The translations under genes were made by a program, and so were the position numbers. This document shows, piece by piece, positions 26,069 through 35,436 of a stretch of 64,000 bases of DNA (position 1 is the first letter of the stretch; each line of letters opens with the position of its first letter). The notes beneath the pieces were generated by a model, which saw only the letters and a list, made by a program, of their open reading frames with translations, did no database searches and had not been told where the DNA came from. This stretch comes from Sinomonas atrocyanea (GTDB taxonomy: Bacteria > Actinomycetota > Actinomycetes > Actinomycetales > Micrococcaceae): NCBI RefSeq assembly GCF_030811715.1, contig NZ_JAUSRH010000002.1, positions 496,001 to 560,000 on the forward strand, given 5' to 3'.

Positions 26069-28145
26069 TCCCGTCCACACCGCAGCGCACGACGGCGGGG
26101 GCGCGCCCGCCGTCGTGCGCTCCCCGTCCGCCGGCTCGGGAGACGAACGCGAGGCCCTCGGGCTCCTGGACGCGGCGGTCGCCGCGATGGGCGGCCAGCA
26201 GCGCGACGGCCAGCACGAGATGGCCCGCCAGGTCGCCCGGGCGATCGCCGACGGCCAGCACCTCCTCGTCCAGGCGGGCACCGGCACCGGGAAGTCGCTC
26301 GCGTACCTCGTGCCGCTCATCGCCCATGCGCAGGCCAGCGAGCGGCCGGCCGTCGTCGCGACCGCGACGCTCGCCCTCCAGGCCCAGATCGTGGGGCGCG
26401 ACCTGCCCCGCCTCCTCGAGGCAGTCACGCCGCACCTGGACAGGCCGGTCGACGTGGCCCTCGTGAAGGGCCGCTCGAACTACCTGTGCCGGCACAAGCT
26501 CGAGGGCGGGTTCCCCACCGACGAGCCCGCCGAGGGGCAGCTGTTCTCCCTCGGCGAGGGCGCGGTCGCCCACCCGGGCGCCGGGCCGGCGACGCAGCTC
26601 GGCCGCGAAGTGCAGCGGCTGCGGGAGTGGGCCGAGGAGACCGAGACCGGAGACCGCGACGACCTCGTGCCGGGCGTGACCGACCGTGCATGGCGGCAGG
26701 TGTCCGTCACCGCGCTCGAGTGCATCGGCGCCCAGAAATGCCCCTTCGCCGCCGAATGCTTCAGCGAGCTCGCCCGCCAGCGCGGTGCGGAGGCCGACAT
26801 CGTCGTGACCAACCACGCGATGCTCGCCATCAACGCCTTCGAGGGCCTGAACGTCCTGCCCGAGTACGACGTGGTGGTCGTGGACGAGGCCCACGAGCTT
26901 GCCGACAGGGTCACCGGGGCCGTGAGCGCCCAGCTGTCCGGGCAGATGATCCAGGCCGCCGCCTCGAGCGCGCGCAGGCACTGCACCATCTCCGTCGAGG
27001 CGCTCCAGGGCGCCGCGGCCGCCCTCGAGCTCTCGCTCACCTCGGCACCCACCGGCCTCCTCCCGCGGGGCCTGAACGAGGAGCAGTCGCAGAACGTCGC
27101 GCTCGTGCGGGACGCCTGCCGCGTCGCCCTCTCCGAGTCGAAGCCGGGGGAGGCGCAGGCCGCCGACGGCGCCCGCCAGGTCGCGCGGTCGCGGCTCATG
27201 GCCGTCCTCGAGGTCTGCGAGCGGCTCCTCGATGCCGAGGCCAACCGCGAGGTCGTGTGGGTGACCCGCATGGGCGCCCCGGACCCCGTCACCGGCTACT
27301 CGGCACCTGACGACGATGCGCCGGCCATGCTCCACATCGCGCCGCTGAGCATCGGCGGCAGGCTCCGCGACGGCCTCTTCGACGGGCACACCGTGGTGCT
27401 CACGAGCGCGACGCTCGCCATCGGCTCCGCCTTCGAGCCCACCGCCGGCGCCCTCGGCCTGCTCGGCCCGGGCGCACCCACCTGGACCGGGGTGGACGTG
27501 GGATCCCCGTTCGACTACCCGAAGCAGGGCATGCTGTACGTCGCCCGGCACCTCCCCAAGCCCGGCCGCGGCGTCTCGCCGGAGGCACTCGACGAGCTGG
27601 AGGCACTCCTTGTCGCCTCGCGCGGCGGGGCGCTGTGCCTGTTCTCCTCGCGCCGCGCCGCCGAGGAGGCCGCCGACGAGCTGCGGACGAGGCTCGAGAC
27701 CACGATCCTGTGCCAGGGCGAGTCGTCCATGAGTGCGCTCGTGAAGCAGTTCGCAGCCGAGCCCGACACGTGCCTGTTCGGGACGATGTCCCTCTGGCAG
27801 GGCGTGGACGTCCCCGGGCAGTCGTGCAGGCTCGTCGTGATCGACCGGATCCCGTTCCCCCGCCCGGACGACCCGCTCATGTCCGCCCGCTCCCGGGCCG
27901 TCGCGCAGGCAGGGGGAAACGGCTTCATGAGCGTCTCAGCGACCCATGCTGCGGTGCGCCTCGCCCAGGGCGCCGGCCGGCTCATCCGCACGACGGCGGA
28001 CCGCGGCGTGGTGGCCGTCCTCGACTCGCGCCTCGCCACGGAGCGCTACGGCGCCTTCCTGCGCGGGGCCCTGCCGCCGCTGTGGGGCACGACCGACCGC
28101 CGGGTGGTGCTGGACGCACTCGCGAGGCTCGCCCAGGCGGGCTGA
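26061..28145 (+). CDS. dinG: ATP-dependent DNA helicase, DinG/XPD-like
   Basis: A 694-residue superfamily 2 iron-sulfur helicase. Walker A is AGTGTGKS (around residue 77), motif II is VVVDEAHEL, and the Fe-S cluster cysteines lie in NYLCRHK and CIGAQKCPFAAEC. Helicase C-terminal motifs are present, including SLWQGVDVPG and RLAQGAGRLIRT. It likely unwinds branched DNA or R-loops during repair. It starts inside the last codons of hflX and ends 8 bp from convergent lexA. No LexA box is seen for it, although lexA is adjacent. Confidence 0.92.
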   Translation: MTDPVHTAAHDGGGAPAVVRSPSAGSGDEREALGLLDAAVAAMGGQQRDGQHEMARQVARAIADGQHLLVQAGTGTGKSLAYLVPLIAHAQASERPAVVATATLALQAQIVGRDLPRLLEAVTPHLDRPVDVALVKGRSNYLCRHKLEGGFPTDEPAEGQLFSLGEGAVAHPGAGPATQLGREVQRLREWAEETETGDRDDLVPGVTDRAWRQVSVTALECIGAQKCPFAAECFSELARQRGAEADIVVTNHAMLAINAFEGLNVLPEYDVVVVDEAHELADRVTGAVSAQLSGQMIQAAASSARRHCTISVEALQGAAAALELSLTSAPTGLLPRGLNEEQSQNVALVRDACRVALSESKPGEAQAADGARQVARSRLMAVLEVCERLLDAEANREVVWVTRMGAPDPVTGYSAPDDDAPAMLHIAPLSIGGRLRDGLFDGHTVVLTSATLAIGSAFEPTAGALGLLGPGAPTWTGVDVGSPFDYPKQGMLYVARHLPKPGRGVSPEALDELEALLVASRGGALCLFSSRRAAEEAADELRTRLETTILCQGESSMSALVKQFAAEPDTCLFGTMSLWQGVDVPGQSCRLVVIDRIPFPRPDDPLMSARSRAVAQAGGNGFMSVSATHAAVRLAQGAGRLIRTTADRGVVAVLDSRLATERYGAFLRGALPPLWGTTDRRVVLDALARLAQAG

Positions 28146-28153
28146 GGCCGCCC

Positions 28154-28861
28154 TCAGACGGAGCGCAGCACCGAGACGACCTTGCCCATGACGGTCGCCT
28201 CGTCGCCCAGGATGGGCTCGTACCTGGTGTTCTGCGGCAGCAGCCAAGTGTGTCCATCCCGCTGCCGGAAGGTCTTGACCGTGGCTTCGTCGTCGAGCAG
28301 GGCCGCGACGATATCGCCGTTCTCGGCGCTGTTCTGCCGCCGGACCACGACCCAGTCGCCGTCGCAGATCGCCGCATCGATCATCGAGTCGCCCTTGACG
28401 CGGAGCATGAACAGCTCGCCGTAGCCCACGAGCTGGCGGGGGAGCGGCATGACGTCCTCGACGGCCTGGTCCGCGAGGATCGGGCCGCCGGCGGCGATGC
28501 GGCCGACAAGCGGCACCATGGCCGTGTCCGCCGCGGAGGCCATCGTCTCCAGCGTGGCCCCGCCGGCGCCGAGGAGCGCCGCGGCGCCCTCGCCGCTGAC
28601 GCTGAGCTCGCCCTCGTCGAGCGTGAGCGGCATGAGCACTTCCATGGCACGCGGCCGCTTGGGGTCGCGCCGCAGGTAGCCGAGCTTCTCGAGCTGGGAC
28701 AGCTGGTGCGTGACGCTCGAGAGGCTCGCGAGTCCGACCGTGTCGCCGATCTCGCGCATCGAGGGCGGGTACCCCTTGAGCTGTACCGAGCGCTGGATCG
28801 TCTCGAGGATCCTCTTCTGGCGCGCCGTCAGCCCTTTCGCCGCCTTCGTCCGTGGTGCCAT
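28154..28861 (-). CDS. lexA: SOS repressor LexA
   Basis: Represses DNA-damage genes and self-cleaves with activated RecA. The 235-residue protein has a winged HTH ([25 protein letters not shown], residues 30-54), the cleavage site Ala124-Gly125 in RIAAGGPI, and the Ser159/Lys196 catalytic dyad (KGDSMID and ATVKTF). I chose the ATG of [10 protein letters not shown]; a longer frame upstream covers the promoter. It is autoregulated through the box at 29034-29049. Confidence 0.96.
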   Translation of the reverse strand: MAPRTKAAKGLTARQKRILETIQRSVQLKGYPPSMREIGDTVGLASLSSVTHQLSQLEKLGYLRRDPKRPRAMEVLMPLTLDEGELSVSGEGAAALLGAGGATLETMASAADTAMVPLVGRIAAGGPILADQAVEDVMPLPRQLVGYGELFMLRVKGDSMIDAAICDGDWVVVRRQNSAENGDIVAALLDDEATVKTFRQRDGHTWLLPQNTRYEPILGDEATVMGKVVSVLRSV

Positions 28862-29008
28862 GCCGTCCCTGTCCCTTCGCCGCCCGCGGGATTCCGCGGT
28901 CTGTGCCGACTCGGGACCAGGAATGTCGGACCCCCTCCGCACCATGGATCCATGGCCTCGAAGGAAGCAGCCGGTCCGATACTCGGGCCCGTGCCCCGTG
29001 CTGCTCCC

Positions 29009-29049
29009 ACCGTAGGACAGTTCACTGCACCTTTCAAACACATGTTCGA
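29009..29049 (-). promoter_or_regulatory. LexA box and promoter of lexA
   Basis: Read on the plus strand, TCAAACACATGTTCGA (29034-29049) matches 13 of 14 SOS positions. On the minus strand TTTGAA (29038-29033) and TACGGT (29014-29009), 18 nt apart, make a promoter whose -35 overlaps the box. Confidence 0.75.
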
Positions 29050-29099
29050 GCGAGTCTGGACATGCTTCGCGAACAGGTGCTAAGAAGGATCACAAAAGT

Positions 29100-29115
29100 T
29101 CGAAGATGCATTCGA
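29100..29115 (+). promoter_or_regulatory. Second LexA-like box in lexA-LysM intergenic region
   Basis: TCGAAGATGCATTCGA is a perfect 6-bp-arm palindrome (12 of 14 consensus positions). It lies about 100 bp before the LysM gene and 50 bp from the first box. The 357-bp gap between lexA and the LysM gene holds only these elements; no further gene is seen in it. Confidence 0.6.
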
Positions 29116-29218
29116 AAAATCTGCACACTCCGACTCCGGCCCTGCGCCGGATCTTCGAAAATGAGGTCGGAGGCCCCCGCGCTGCGGGAGGCCCGGGGTG
29201 GGCAGGGGAAGGCAGACC

Positions 29219-29590
29219 ATGGCACACGCGATCCATCTCGGCACGCTCCCGGCGCCCCGCACGGCGCGGGCACCCCGTCCGGCGCTGCGCCTGACGCGAC
29301 GGGGCCGGATCGTCCTCGTCGTCATCCCGCTGTTCCTGGCCACGCTGGCCCTGCTTGTCGCCTGGGCGGCGCTCACCGCGCCCGCCCAGGCCGCCGCCGA
29401 GCCCCTCACCGGCCCCGGCGGGACGGTGACGGTGACCGTGCAGCCCGGGGAGTCCCTGTGGACCATCGCCGCCCGGCGCGTGCCGAACCAGGACCCGCGG
29501 GTCACCATCAGCCAGATCCAGGACCTCAACGGGCTCACCGGCGTCCGGGTGCTCCCCGGCGAGCAGATCCTCGTCCCGGTCCTGCGCTAG
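29219..29590 (+). CDS. LysM membrane protein divergent from lexA (ChiZ/DivS-position, SOS cell-division type)
   Basis: A 123-residue protein with a basic cytoplasmic N-terminus, one transmembrane segment (residues 31-52), and an extracellular LysM domain (residues 72-122: VQPGESLWTIAARR, then VLPGEQILVPV). In mycobacteria and corynebacteria the gene divergent from lexA (Rv2719c/ChiZ, DivS) is SOS-induced and halts division; ChiZ also carries LysM. The same location and the two LexA-like boxes here support that role, which remains inference. The start is the ATG after GGGGAAGG; an upstream GTG at 29198 is possible. Confidence 0.82.
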   Translation: MAHAIHLGTLPAPRTARAPRPALRLTRRGRIVLVVIPLFLATLALLVAWAALTAPAQAAAEPLTGPGGTVTVTVQPGESLWTIAARRVPNQDPRVTISQIQDLNGLTGVRVLPGEQILVPVLR

Positions 29591-29667
29591 CCCGCAGCCG
29601 CTCCGACGGGGCGTCACGAACGGCCCGTCGTGCCGCCGCCGAATGGGGCCGGCCGAGGGCGCTGGCG

Positions 29668-29673
29668 TAGGCT
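29668..29673 (+). promoter_or_regulatory. -10 box for leaderless hisC
   Basis: TAGGCT, a 6-nt spacer, then the hisC GTG. Confidence 0.55.
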
Positions 29674-29679
29674 GGAGCG

Positions 29680-30801
29680 GTGGACGACCAGCTTCAACGA
29701 CTCAACCGGCTCCCCCTCCGCGACGATCTCCGCGGCCAGCATCCGTACGGCGCGCCGCAGATCGACGTCCCCATCCAGCTCAACGTCAACGAGAACACCC
29801 ACGGCGTCCCGCAGGATGTCCAGGACGCCATCGTCGAAGCCGTCCGCGGGGTTGTCGGGGGCCTGAACCGGTACCCGGACCGCGAGTTCACCCGGCTGCG
29901 AGAGTCCCTCGCCGAGTACCTCGGCCACGGCCTCGCTCCGGAGCAGCTCTGGGCAGCCAACGGCTCGAACGAGGTGCTGCAGCAGATCCTGCAGGCCTTC
30001 GGCGGCCCCGGGCGCTCGGCGCTCGGCTTCCCTCCCACCTACTCGATGTACCCGCTGCTTGCCGCCGGTACGGGCACGGCGTACTTGAAGGGCACACGCG
30101 AGGAGGACTTCGAGCTCACGGCCGCCTCGGCCGCGCGCCAGGTGCGCGCGCTCGCCCCCAACGTCGTCTTCCTGTGCTCGCCGAACAACCCGACCGGGAC
30201 GGCACTCGGCCTCGACGTCGTGGAGGCCGTCTACGAGGCAGGCGAGGCGAGCCAGGCCATCGTGATCGTCGACGAGGCGTACGCCGAGTTCGCCCAGCTC
30301 GGCACGCAGAGCGCGCTCACGCTCCTGCCGGGGCGCCCTCGGCTGATCGTCACCCGCACCATGAGCAAGGCCTTCGCCCTCGCCGGCGCCCGGCTCGGCT
30401 ACCTTGCCGCCGCCCCCGAGGTCATCGACGCCCTGCGGCTCGTCCGGCTGCCCTACCACCTCTCGGCCGTCACCCAGGCCACGGCGCTCGCCGCGCTCGG
30501 GCACCGCGCCTCCCTCATGGCCGAGGTCGAGGAGATCAAGCACCAGCGGGACCGCATCGTGAAGGAGCTCGAGCGGATGGGCCTCACCCCGGCGTCCTCC
30601 GACTCGAACTTCGTCTTCTTCACGGGCCTCGACGACCCGCAGAAGATCTGGCACGGCCTGCTCGAGGCCGGCGTGATCGTGCGGGACGTCGGGATCCCCG
30701 GCAGCCTCCGGGTCACCGCCGGCACCGAACGCGAGACGACCGCGTTCCTGACCCGGCTCGAGGAGCTCCTCGCCGCGGATGGGCGCCTGCCCGCCGCCTA
30801 G
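29680..30801 (+). CDS. hisC: Histidinol-phosphate aminotransferase HisC
   Basis: A PLP-dependent transaminase of histidine synthesis. The 373-residue protein has the substrate motif [26 protein letters not shown] and the PLP lysine Lys230 in [15 protein letters not shown]. The GTG start is leaderless behind TAGGCT. It is followed by hisB, hisH and hisA; hisD, normally adjacent to hisC in many genomes, is not in the window. The TAG stop overlaps a -10 for hisB. Confidence 0.94.
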   Translation: MDDQLQRLNRLPLRDDLRGQHPYGAPQIDVPIQLNVNENTHGVPQDVQDAIVEAVRGVVGGLNRYPDREFTRLRESLAEYLGHGLAPEQLWAANGSNEVLQQILQAFGGPGRSALGFPPTYSMYPLLAAGTGTAYLKGTREEDFELTAASAARQVRALAPNVVFLCSPNNPTGTALGLDVVEAVYEAGEASQAIVIVDEAYAEFAQLGTQSALTLLPGRPRLIVTRTMSKAFALAGARLGYLAAAPEVIDALRLVRLPYHLSAVTQATALAALGHRASLMAEVEEIKHQRDRIVKELERMGLTPASSDSNFVFFTGLDDPQKIWHGLLEAGVIVRDVGIPGSLRVTAGTERETTAFLTRLEELLAADGRLPAA

Positions 30802-30804
30802 AAT
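30799..30804 (+). promoter_or_regulatory. Internal -10 before hisB, made from the hisC stop codon
   Basis: TAGAAT begins with the hisC TAG stop. Transcription from it would give hisB a leader of about 38 nt with a GAAGGA ribosome-binding site. Confidence 0.45.
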
Positions 30805-30848
30805 AGAGAAGCACCCCCCGCACACGCCTGATCGAAGGACACACACCC

Positions 30849-31481
30849 ATGAGTACCGAGCTGCAGACCGCGCCCGTGACCCAGCGGACCGCGCGGATGG
30901 AGCGCACGACGAGCGAGTCCTCGGTCCTGGTCGAGATCAACCTCGACGGCACCGGCCGCTCCGACATCTCCAGCAGCGTCCCGTTCTACGACCACATGCT
31001 CACGGCCCTGTCCAAGCACTCGCTGATCGACCTGACCGTCAAGGCGACGGGGGACACCCACATCGACGTGCACCACACGGTCGAGGACATCGCGATCACG
31101 TTCGGCGAGGTCCTCAGGCAGGCGCTCGGGAACAAGGCCGGCATCCGCCGCTTCGGCGAGGCCTCGGTGCCGCTCGACGAGGCCCTCGCCCACGCGGTCG
31201 TCGACGTCTCGGGGCGCCCCTACCTCGTCCACGGCGGGGAGCCCGCGGGGCAGGAGTACCACCTCATCGGCGGACACTTCACCGGCTCGCTCACGCGCCA
31301 CGTGTTCGAGGCGATCACCCTGCACGCCGGCATCTGCCTGCACATGAACGTCCTGGCAGGCCGCGACCCGCACCACATCGTCGAGGCCCAGTTCAAGGCC
31401 TTCGCGCGCGCCCTGCGCGCCGCCGTCGAGCCGGACCCGCGCATCGGCGACGCCATCCCGTCCACGAAGGGGGCCCTGTGA
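30849..31481 (+). CDS. hisB: Imidazoleglycerol-phosphate dehydratase HisB
   Basis: Dehydrates imidazole glycerol phosphate in histidine synthesis. The 210-residue monofunctional enzyme has the manganese-binding histidine motifs [21 protein letters not shown], and [18 protein letters not shown], plus [16 protein letters not shown] and [25 protein letters not shown] precedes the ATG. Its stop overlaps the hisH start (GTGA). Confidence 0.95.
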   Translation: MSTELQTAPVTQRTARMERTTSESSVLVEINLDGTGRSDISSSVPFYDHMLTALSKHSLIDLTVKATGDTHIDVHHTVEDIAITFGEVLRQALGNKAGIRRFGEASVPLDEALAHAVVDVSGRPYLVHGGEPAGQEYHLIGGHFTGSLTRHVFEAITLHAGICLHMNVLAGRDPHHIVEAQFKAFARALRAAVEPDPRIGDAIPSTKGAL

Positions 31482-32230
31482 CCGCATCGCCGGACGCGCT
31501 TCCCGCAGCTCCCGAGGGCACCCCGGATGCGGTCGTCGTCGACCCGCGGCACGCCGCGGAGAAGGTGCCGGACCCGCACGGGCGCCCCACCGTCGTCGTC
31601 CTCGACTACGGGTCCGGCAACGTCCGCTCCGCGGTCCGCGCCCTGGAGCGCGCCGGCGCGGCCGTGACCCTGAGCGCGAAGGCCGAGGACGCGCTCGCCG
31701 CGGACGGCCTCGTCGTCCCCGGGGTCGGGGCCTTCGCCACCGTCATGAAGGAACTCGCCGCGGTCGACGGCCTGCGCATCATCGGCCGCCGCGTCGCCGG
31801 CGGCCGGCCCGTCCTCGCCATCTGCGTCGGGCTGCAGGTCATGTTCGAGCGCGGCATCGAGCACGGCGTCGAGGCCGAGGGCCTCGGCGAATGGCCCGGC
31901 ACGGTCGAGCTCCTCCCCGCCGAGGTCGTCCCGCACATGGGCTGGAACACCGTCAAGGTCCCCGAGGGCTCGAAGCTGTTCGCCGGGGTCGAGGACGAGC
32001 GTTTCTACTTCGTGCACTCCTACGGCGTGCAGTCGTGGGACTTCGAGGTCGCCCAGCCGCGCATGGCGCCCCCTCTCGTGACCTGGAGCGAGCACGGCGC
32101 CCCGTTCATCGCCGCGGTGGAGAACGGACCGCTGTGCGCCACCCAGTTCCACCCCGAGAAGTCGGGCGACGCCGGGGCCCGGCTCCTGCGCAACTGGGTC
32201 GAGTCGCTCGCCAAGCCCGGGGCGTCCTGA
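31478..32230 (+). CDS. hisH: Imidazole glycerol phosphate synthase subunit HisH
   Basis: The glutaminase subunit that supplies ammonia to HisF. The 250-residue protein has the class I amidotransferase nucleophile Cys116 in [11 protein letters not shown], the His in QFHPEKS, and the HisH-specific VVPHMGWN and YFVHSYGV. An N-terminal extension of about 38 residues (Pro/Asp-rich) precedes the usual start at [13 protein letters not shown]; the GTG used overlaps the hisB stop. HisF is not in this window. Confidence 0.94.
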   Translation: MTASPDALPAAPEGTPDAVVVDPRHAAEKVPDPHGRPTVVVLDYGSGNVRSAVRALERAGAAVTLSAKAEDALAADGLVVPGVGAFATVMKELAAVDGLRIIGRRVAGGRPVLAICVGLQVMFERGIEHGVEAEGLGEWPGTVELLPAEVVPHMGWNTVKVPEGSKLFAGVEDERFYFVHSYGVQSWDFEVAQPRMAPPLVTWSEHGAPFIAAVENGPLCATQFHPEKSGDAGARLLRNWVESLAKPGAS

Positions 32231-32233
32231 CGC

Positions 32234-32392
32234 ATGTGGTCCGTGCTGCTGTTCGGCCTCGCCGGGCTGCTCGTCGGCGGTGCCGTCTCGTTCCGCCGCC
32301 AGGGCCTGCCCAACTGGACCTGGATCGCCTTCGGGGCGCTCGCCGCGGCCGCCCTCGTGGCGGCCTACCTGCTGACCCTGCCGGCCCCGTGA
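32234..32392 (+). CDS. Small two-helix membrane protein between hisH and hisA
   Basis: A 52-residue frame starting MWSVLLFGLAG and ending LLTLPAP. It has two hydrophobic segments (residues 3-19 and 29-49) separated by a basic, Pro-containing turn (RRQGLPNW), so both ends probably face the same side of the membrane. It sits 3 nt after hisH and 30 nt before hisA in a tightly packed operon, which argues for a real gene. No function is recognised. Confidence 0.65.
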   Translation: MWSVLLFGLAGLLVGGAVSFRRQGLPNWTWIAFGALAAAALVAAYLLTLPAP

Positions 32393-32422
32393 GCCGGCGG
32401 AGACGACACTGAGGGAGACACC

Positions 32423-33163
32423 ATGACCGACGAGGCCCCCATCCTCGAACTGCTGCCCGCCGTCGACATCGTCGACGGCCAGGCCGTCCGGCTCGTCCAG
32501 GGCGAGGCCGGCAGCGAGACCGGCTACGGCTCGCCGCTGGATGCCGCCCACGCGTGGCAGGACGCCGGCGCGGAGTGGGTCCACCTCGTGGACCTCGACG
32601 CGGCGTTCGGCCGCGGCGACAACCGCGCGCTCATCGCCGAGGTCGTGCGCGGCCTCTCGCTCAAGGTCGAGCTGTCGGGCGGCCTGCGCGACGACGCGTC
32701 CCTCGAGGCGGCCCTCGAGCTCGGGGTGGCCCGGGTGAACCTCGGCACGGCGGCGATCGAGGACCCCGACTGGACCGCCAAGGCCATCGCCCGCCACGGC
32801 GAGCGGATCGCCGTCGGCCTCGACGTGCGCGGCACGACCCTCGCCGGCCGCGGCTGGACCAAGGAGGGCGGAGACCTCTGGGAGGTGCTCGCCCAGCTCG
32901 AGGACGCTGGCTGCGCCCGCTATGTCGTCACCGACGTCACCAAGGACGGCACGCTGCGCGGGCCGAACGTCGAGCTCCTGCAGCAGATGTGCGCCCGCAC
33001 GGACAAGCCGGTCGTCGCCTCCGGCGGCATCTCCAGCCTCGATGACCTGCGCACCCTGCGCGGCCTCGTGCCCCTCGGCGTCGAGGGCGCGATCGTGGGC
33101 AAGGCGCTCTACTCCGGCCAGTTCACCCTGCCGGAGGCGCTCGACGTCGCCGGGCGGCGCTGA
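32423..33163 (+). CDS. hisA: Bifunctional HisA/TrpF isomerase PriA
   Basis: Isomerises ProFAR in histidine synthesis; in most actinobacteria the same enzyme (PriA) also does phosphoribosylanthranilate isomerisation for tryptophan. The 246-residue TIM barrel has the catalytic Asp in [35 protein letters not shown], and the second catalytic Asp in [15 protein letters not shown], then [16 protein letters not shown] precedes the ATG. The dual function is inferred from lineage. Confidence 0.93.
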   Translation: MTDEAPILELLPAVDIVDGQAVRLVQGEAGSETGYGSPLDAAHAWQDAGAEWVHLVDLDAAFGRGDNRALIAEVVRGLSLKVELSGGLRDDASLEAALELGVARVNLGTAAIEDPDWTAKAIARHGERIAVGLDVRGTTLAGRGWTKEGGDLWEVLAQLEDAGCARYVVTDVTKDGTLRGPNVELLQQMCARTDKPVVASGGISSLDDLRTLRGLVPLGVEGAIVGKALYSGQFTLPEALDVAGRR

Positions 33164-34054
33164 ATGGCCCCGACGGACGACGACGGCCCGTCGCCTTCTG
33201 CGGGACGTCACCTCCCCGGCCACATCGCCGCGGCGCTCGCCCGCGCGGGAAGCGCCGCCGACTCCGCGGGACAGCCCTGGGAAGGCCGCGACCTGCGCGG
33301 CGACGGCAACCCGCTCCACCAGTTCGACGCAGACGACGGCCGGCCCGACCCGGCCGTGGCGGCCGCGGTCGCGGACCTCCTCAGGGGCACCGGCGGCGAG
33401 GCCGACGTCCACCGCGCCCTCGCCGGGGCGCGCGTGTTCGTCGCCGTCGTGGCGAGCCTCGCCGAGGGAGGGCTCGGGGAGCATGGCTTCGCCGAGGACA
33501 AGGAGGCAGACATGGCACTCGTGACCGTCGCCGCCCCCGACGGCCGCAAGGCACTGCCGGTCTTCACCTCCGTCGAGCGCCTCGAGGCGTGGCACCGGGA
33601 CGCGCGCCCGGTCGCCGTGTTCGCGCCCCGCGCGGCGCTCTCCGCCGTCTCGGAAGGGGCCGAGCTTCTGGTCCTCGACCCGGGCGCCGAGCTCACCCTC
33701 GTGCTGCGGCGCCCCGCCGTCTGGGCGCTCGCCCAGCAGAAGGAGTGGACCCCCTCCTACGCTGACCCGGCCCTCGTGGACGAGGTCGAGAAGGCGGCCG
33801 AGGGGCTTGCGCCGGTGCGCGGCATCGCGATCTCCCCGGGCGCAGGGGTGGCCTCGAGGGACGCGGAAGGCCGCGTCGTCGCGGGCGGCGGGGCGGGGCC
33901 CGAGCTGCGCCTCACGGTCTCCCTCGCCCCGGGTTTGCCAGCCGAGGCGGTGCGTGAGACGGTGTCAGAGCTGAACGGCAGGCTCGCCGCCAGCACGCGC
34001 TTCGCGGAAGCCGTCGACTCCATCGAGGTCAAGCTCCGCGCCGCGAACGGCTGA
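33164..34054 (+). CDS. SseB family protein
   Basis: A 296-residue protein of unclear function that begins right at the hisA stop. The central segment (VTVAAPDGRKALPVFTSVERLEAW, then AVFAPRAALSAV and ELLVLDPGAELTLVLRRPAVWAL) fits the SseB N-terminal domain. The N-terminal 70 residues are acidic and variable. A gene of this family follows hisA in other Arthrobacter-type genomes. It is soluble, with no signal peptide. Confidence 0.8.
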   Translation: MAPTDDDGPSPSAGRHLPGHIAAALARAGSAADSAGQPWEGRDLRGDGNPLHQFDADDGRPDPAVAAAVADLLRGTGGEADVHRALAGARVFVAVVASLAEGGLGEHGFAEDKEADMALVTVAAPDGRKALPVFTSVERLEAWHRDARPVAVFAPRAALSAVSEGAELLVLDPGAELTLVLRRPAVWALAQQKEWTPSYADPALVDEVEKAAEGLAPVRGIAISPGAGVASRDAEGRVVAGGGAGPELRLTVSLAPGLPAEAVRETVSELNGRLAASTRFAEAVDSIEVKLRAANG

Positions 34055-34099
34055 GTTCCGCCCTGCCACCGCCGGGCGGTGCGCACGGAAGAGGAACCC

Positions 34100-35410
34100 A
34101 TGGACTTCGCCCAGTACGGGCACCTGTGGCGCCGGAAAGAGGTCCGCCGCCTCCTGCTCGTGGCGATGGTGGCGCGGCTGCCGCACTCGGCCGCCGGCGT
34201 GCTCCTGACCCTCCACGTCGTCCAGACCCTCGGCCTCGGGTACGCGGCCGCGGGCGCCGTCGCGGCGGTGCTGACGATCGGGATCGCCCTCGGCGCCCCG
34301 TGGCGCGGCCGCAGGGTCGACACGGCGGGACTTCGGCCGGCGCTCGTCCCCTCGATCGTGGCGGAGGCGCTCGTGTGGGGGGTCGCGCCGCACCTGGACT
34401 ACCCGTGGCTGCTCGTCGCAGCCCTCGTCGGCGGCCTCTTCGCCCTGCCGATCTTCTCGGTGGTGCGCCAGTCCCTCGGCGTCATGACGCACGCCGGGCA
34501 GCGCCGCACCGCCTTCGCCCTGGACTCGATCTGCACCGAGGTGACCTTCATGGTCGGCCCGGCGCTGGCCGCGACCGTCGCCGTGAACGTCTCCACGGTC
34601 TGGGGACTCACGGGCGTCGGCGTCTCGGCCGCGCTGGCGGGCCTCGCACTGCTGTGGTTCAACCCACCCACGCGCTCGGGCCAGCCCGGCGCGGTCCCCG
34701 CTTCCGCGGCGGAGGACGCCGATCTCGTCGAGGTCGCCTCGGGACCCGAATCGGCCGAGTCTCCGGCGCCGACCGAGGTGGCCGCCGGGCAGGCGGACGG
34801 GGCCTCGGGCCTCCGGCGCCTCCTCGGCAGGGCCCGCGGAGGCCCCGCCTGGGCAGGGGTCGCCGTCGTCGTCGTGATGGCCGTCGCGGCCGGCGCCGGC
34901 ATGGTCCTCTCAGGCACCGACGTGGGCATCGTGGCGATCCTGCGCGAGCACGGCCAGGGGGGCCAGCTCGGCGTCGTGTTCTTCTTCTGGTGCTTCGCCT
35001 CCCTCGTGGGAGGCCTGCTCTACGGGGCGATGCACCGGCCGGTCTCCCCGCTGGTCCTGCTCACGGCCATGAGCGTGCTGACCATCCCGATGGGGCTCGC
35101 CCACGACACTGTGACGCTGAGCCTGCTCTCGGTGCTGCCCGGGCTCCTGTGCGCGCCCACCCTCTCGGCAGCGTCGGAGCGGGTCGCCGAGCTCGTCCCG
35201 GAGCGCCGCCGCGGCGAGGCGATGGGCTGGTACGGCTCGGCGCTCACGGCGGGCACCGCCCTGGGCTCGCCGCTGACGGGCACGATGATCGACGCCGTGG
35301 GCCCGTGGTCCGGCTTCGTGGGCATCGGCGCCGCCGGGACCCTCCTGTGCCTGGGCGGCATCGTCGCGCAGAGCGCACGACGACGCCGCTCGCCGCAGTC
35401 GGTCGGCTGA
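34100..35410 (+). CDS. Major facilitator superfamily transporter
   Basis: A 436-residue transporter with about 12 hydrophobic helices in two halves, joined by a charged loop of about 60 residues (near residues 200-255) rich in Glu/Ala/Ser. An APWRGRRVDTAG loop follows TM2, typical of MFS. It resembles sugar-efflux/SetA-like transporters, but the substrate cannot be assigned. The ATG at 34100 has GAAGAGGAA just upstream; an in-frame GTG at 34079 is possible. It ends 26 bp from a convergent gene. Confidence 0.88.
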   Translation: MDFAQYGHLWRRKEVRRLLLVAMVARLPHSAAGVLLTLHVVQTLGLGYAAAGAVAAVLTIGIALGAPWRGRRVDTAGLRPALVPSIVAEALVWGVAPHLDYPWLLVAALVGGLFALPIFSVVRQSLGVMTHAGQRRTAFALDSICTEVTFMVGPALAATVAVNVSTVWGLTGVGVSAALAGLALLWFNPPTRSGQPGAVPASAAEDADLVEVASGPESAESPAPTEVAAGQADGASGLRRLLGRARGGPAWAGVAVVVVMAVAAGAGMVLSGTDVGIVAILREHGQGGQLGVVFFFWCFASLVGGLLYGAMHRPVSPLVLLTAMSVLTIPMGLAHDTVTLSLLSVLPGLLCAPTLSAASERVAELVPERRRGEAMGWYGSALTAGTALGSPLTGTMIDAVGPWSGFVGIGAAGTLLCLGGIVAQSARRRRSPQSVG

Positions 35411-35436
35411 CCGCGGCCGCCCGCGGGCCTCCCGCG

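Noticed and set aside
29150-29165. A third LexA-like element (TTCGAAAATGAGG) before the LysM gene
   Set aside because: Only one half-site fits the consensus.
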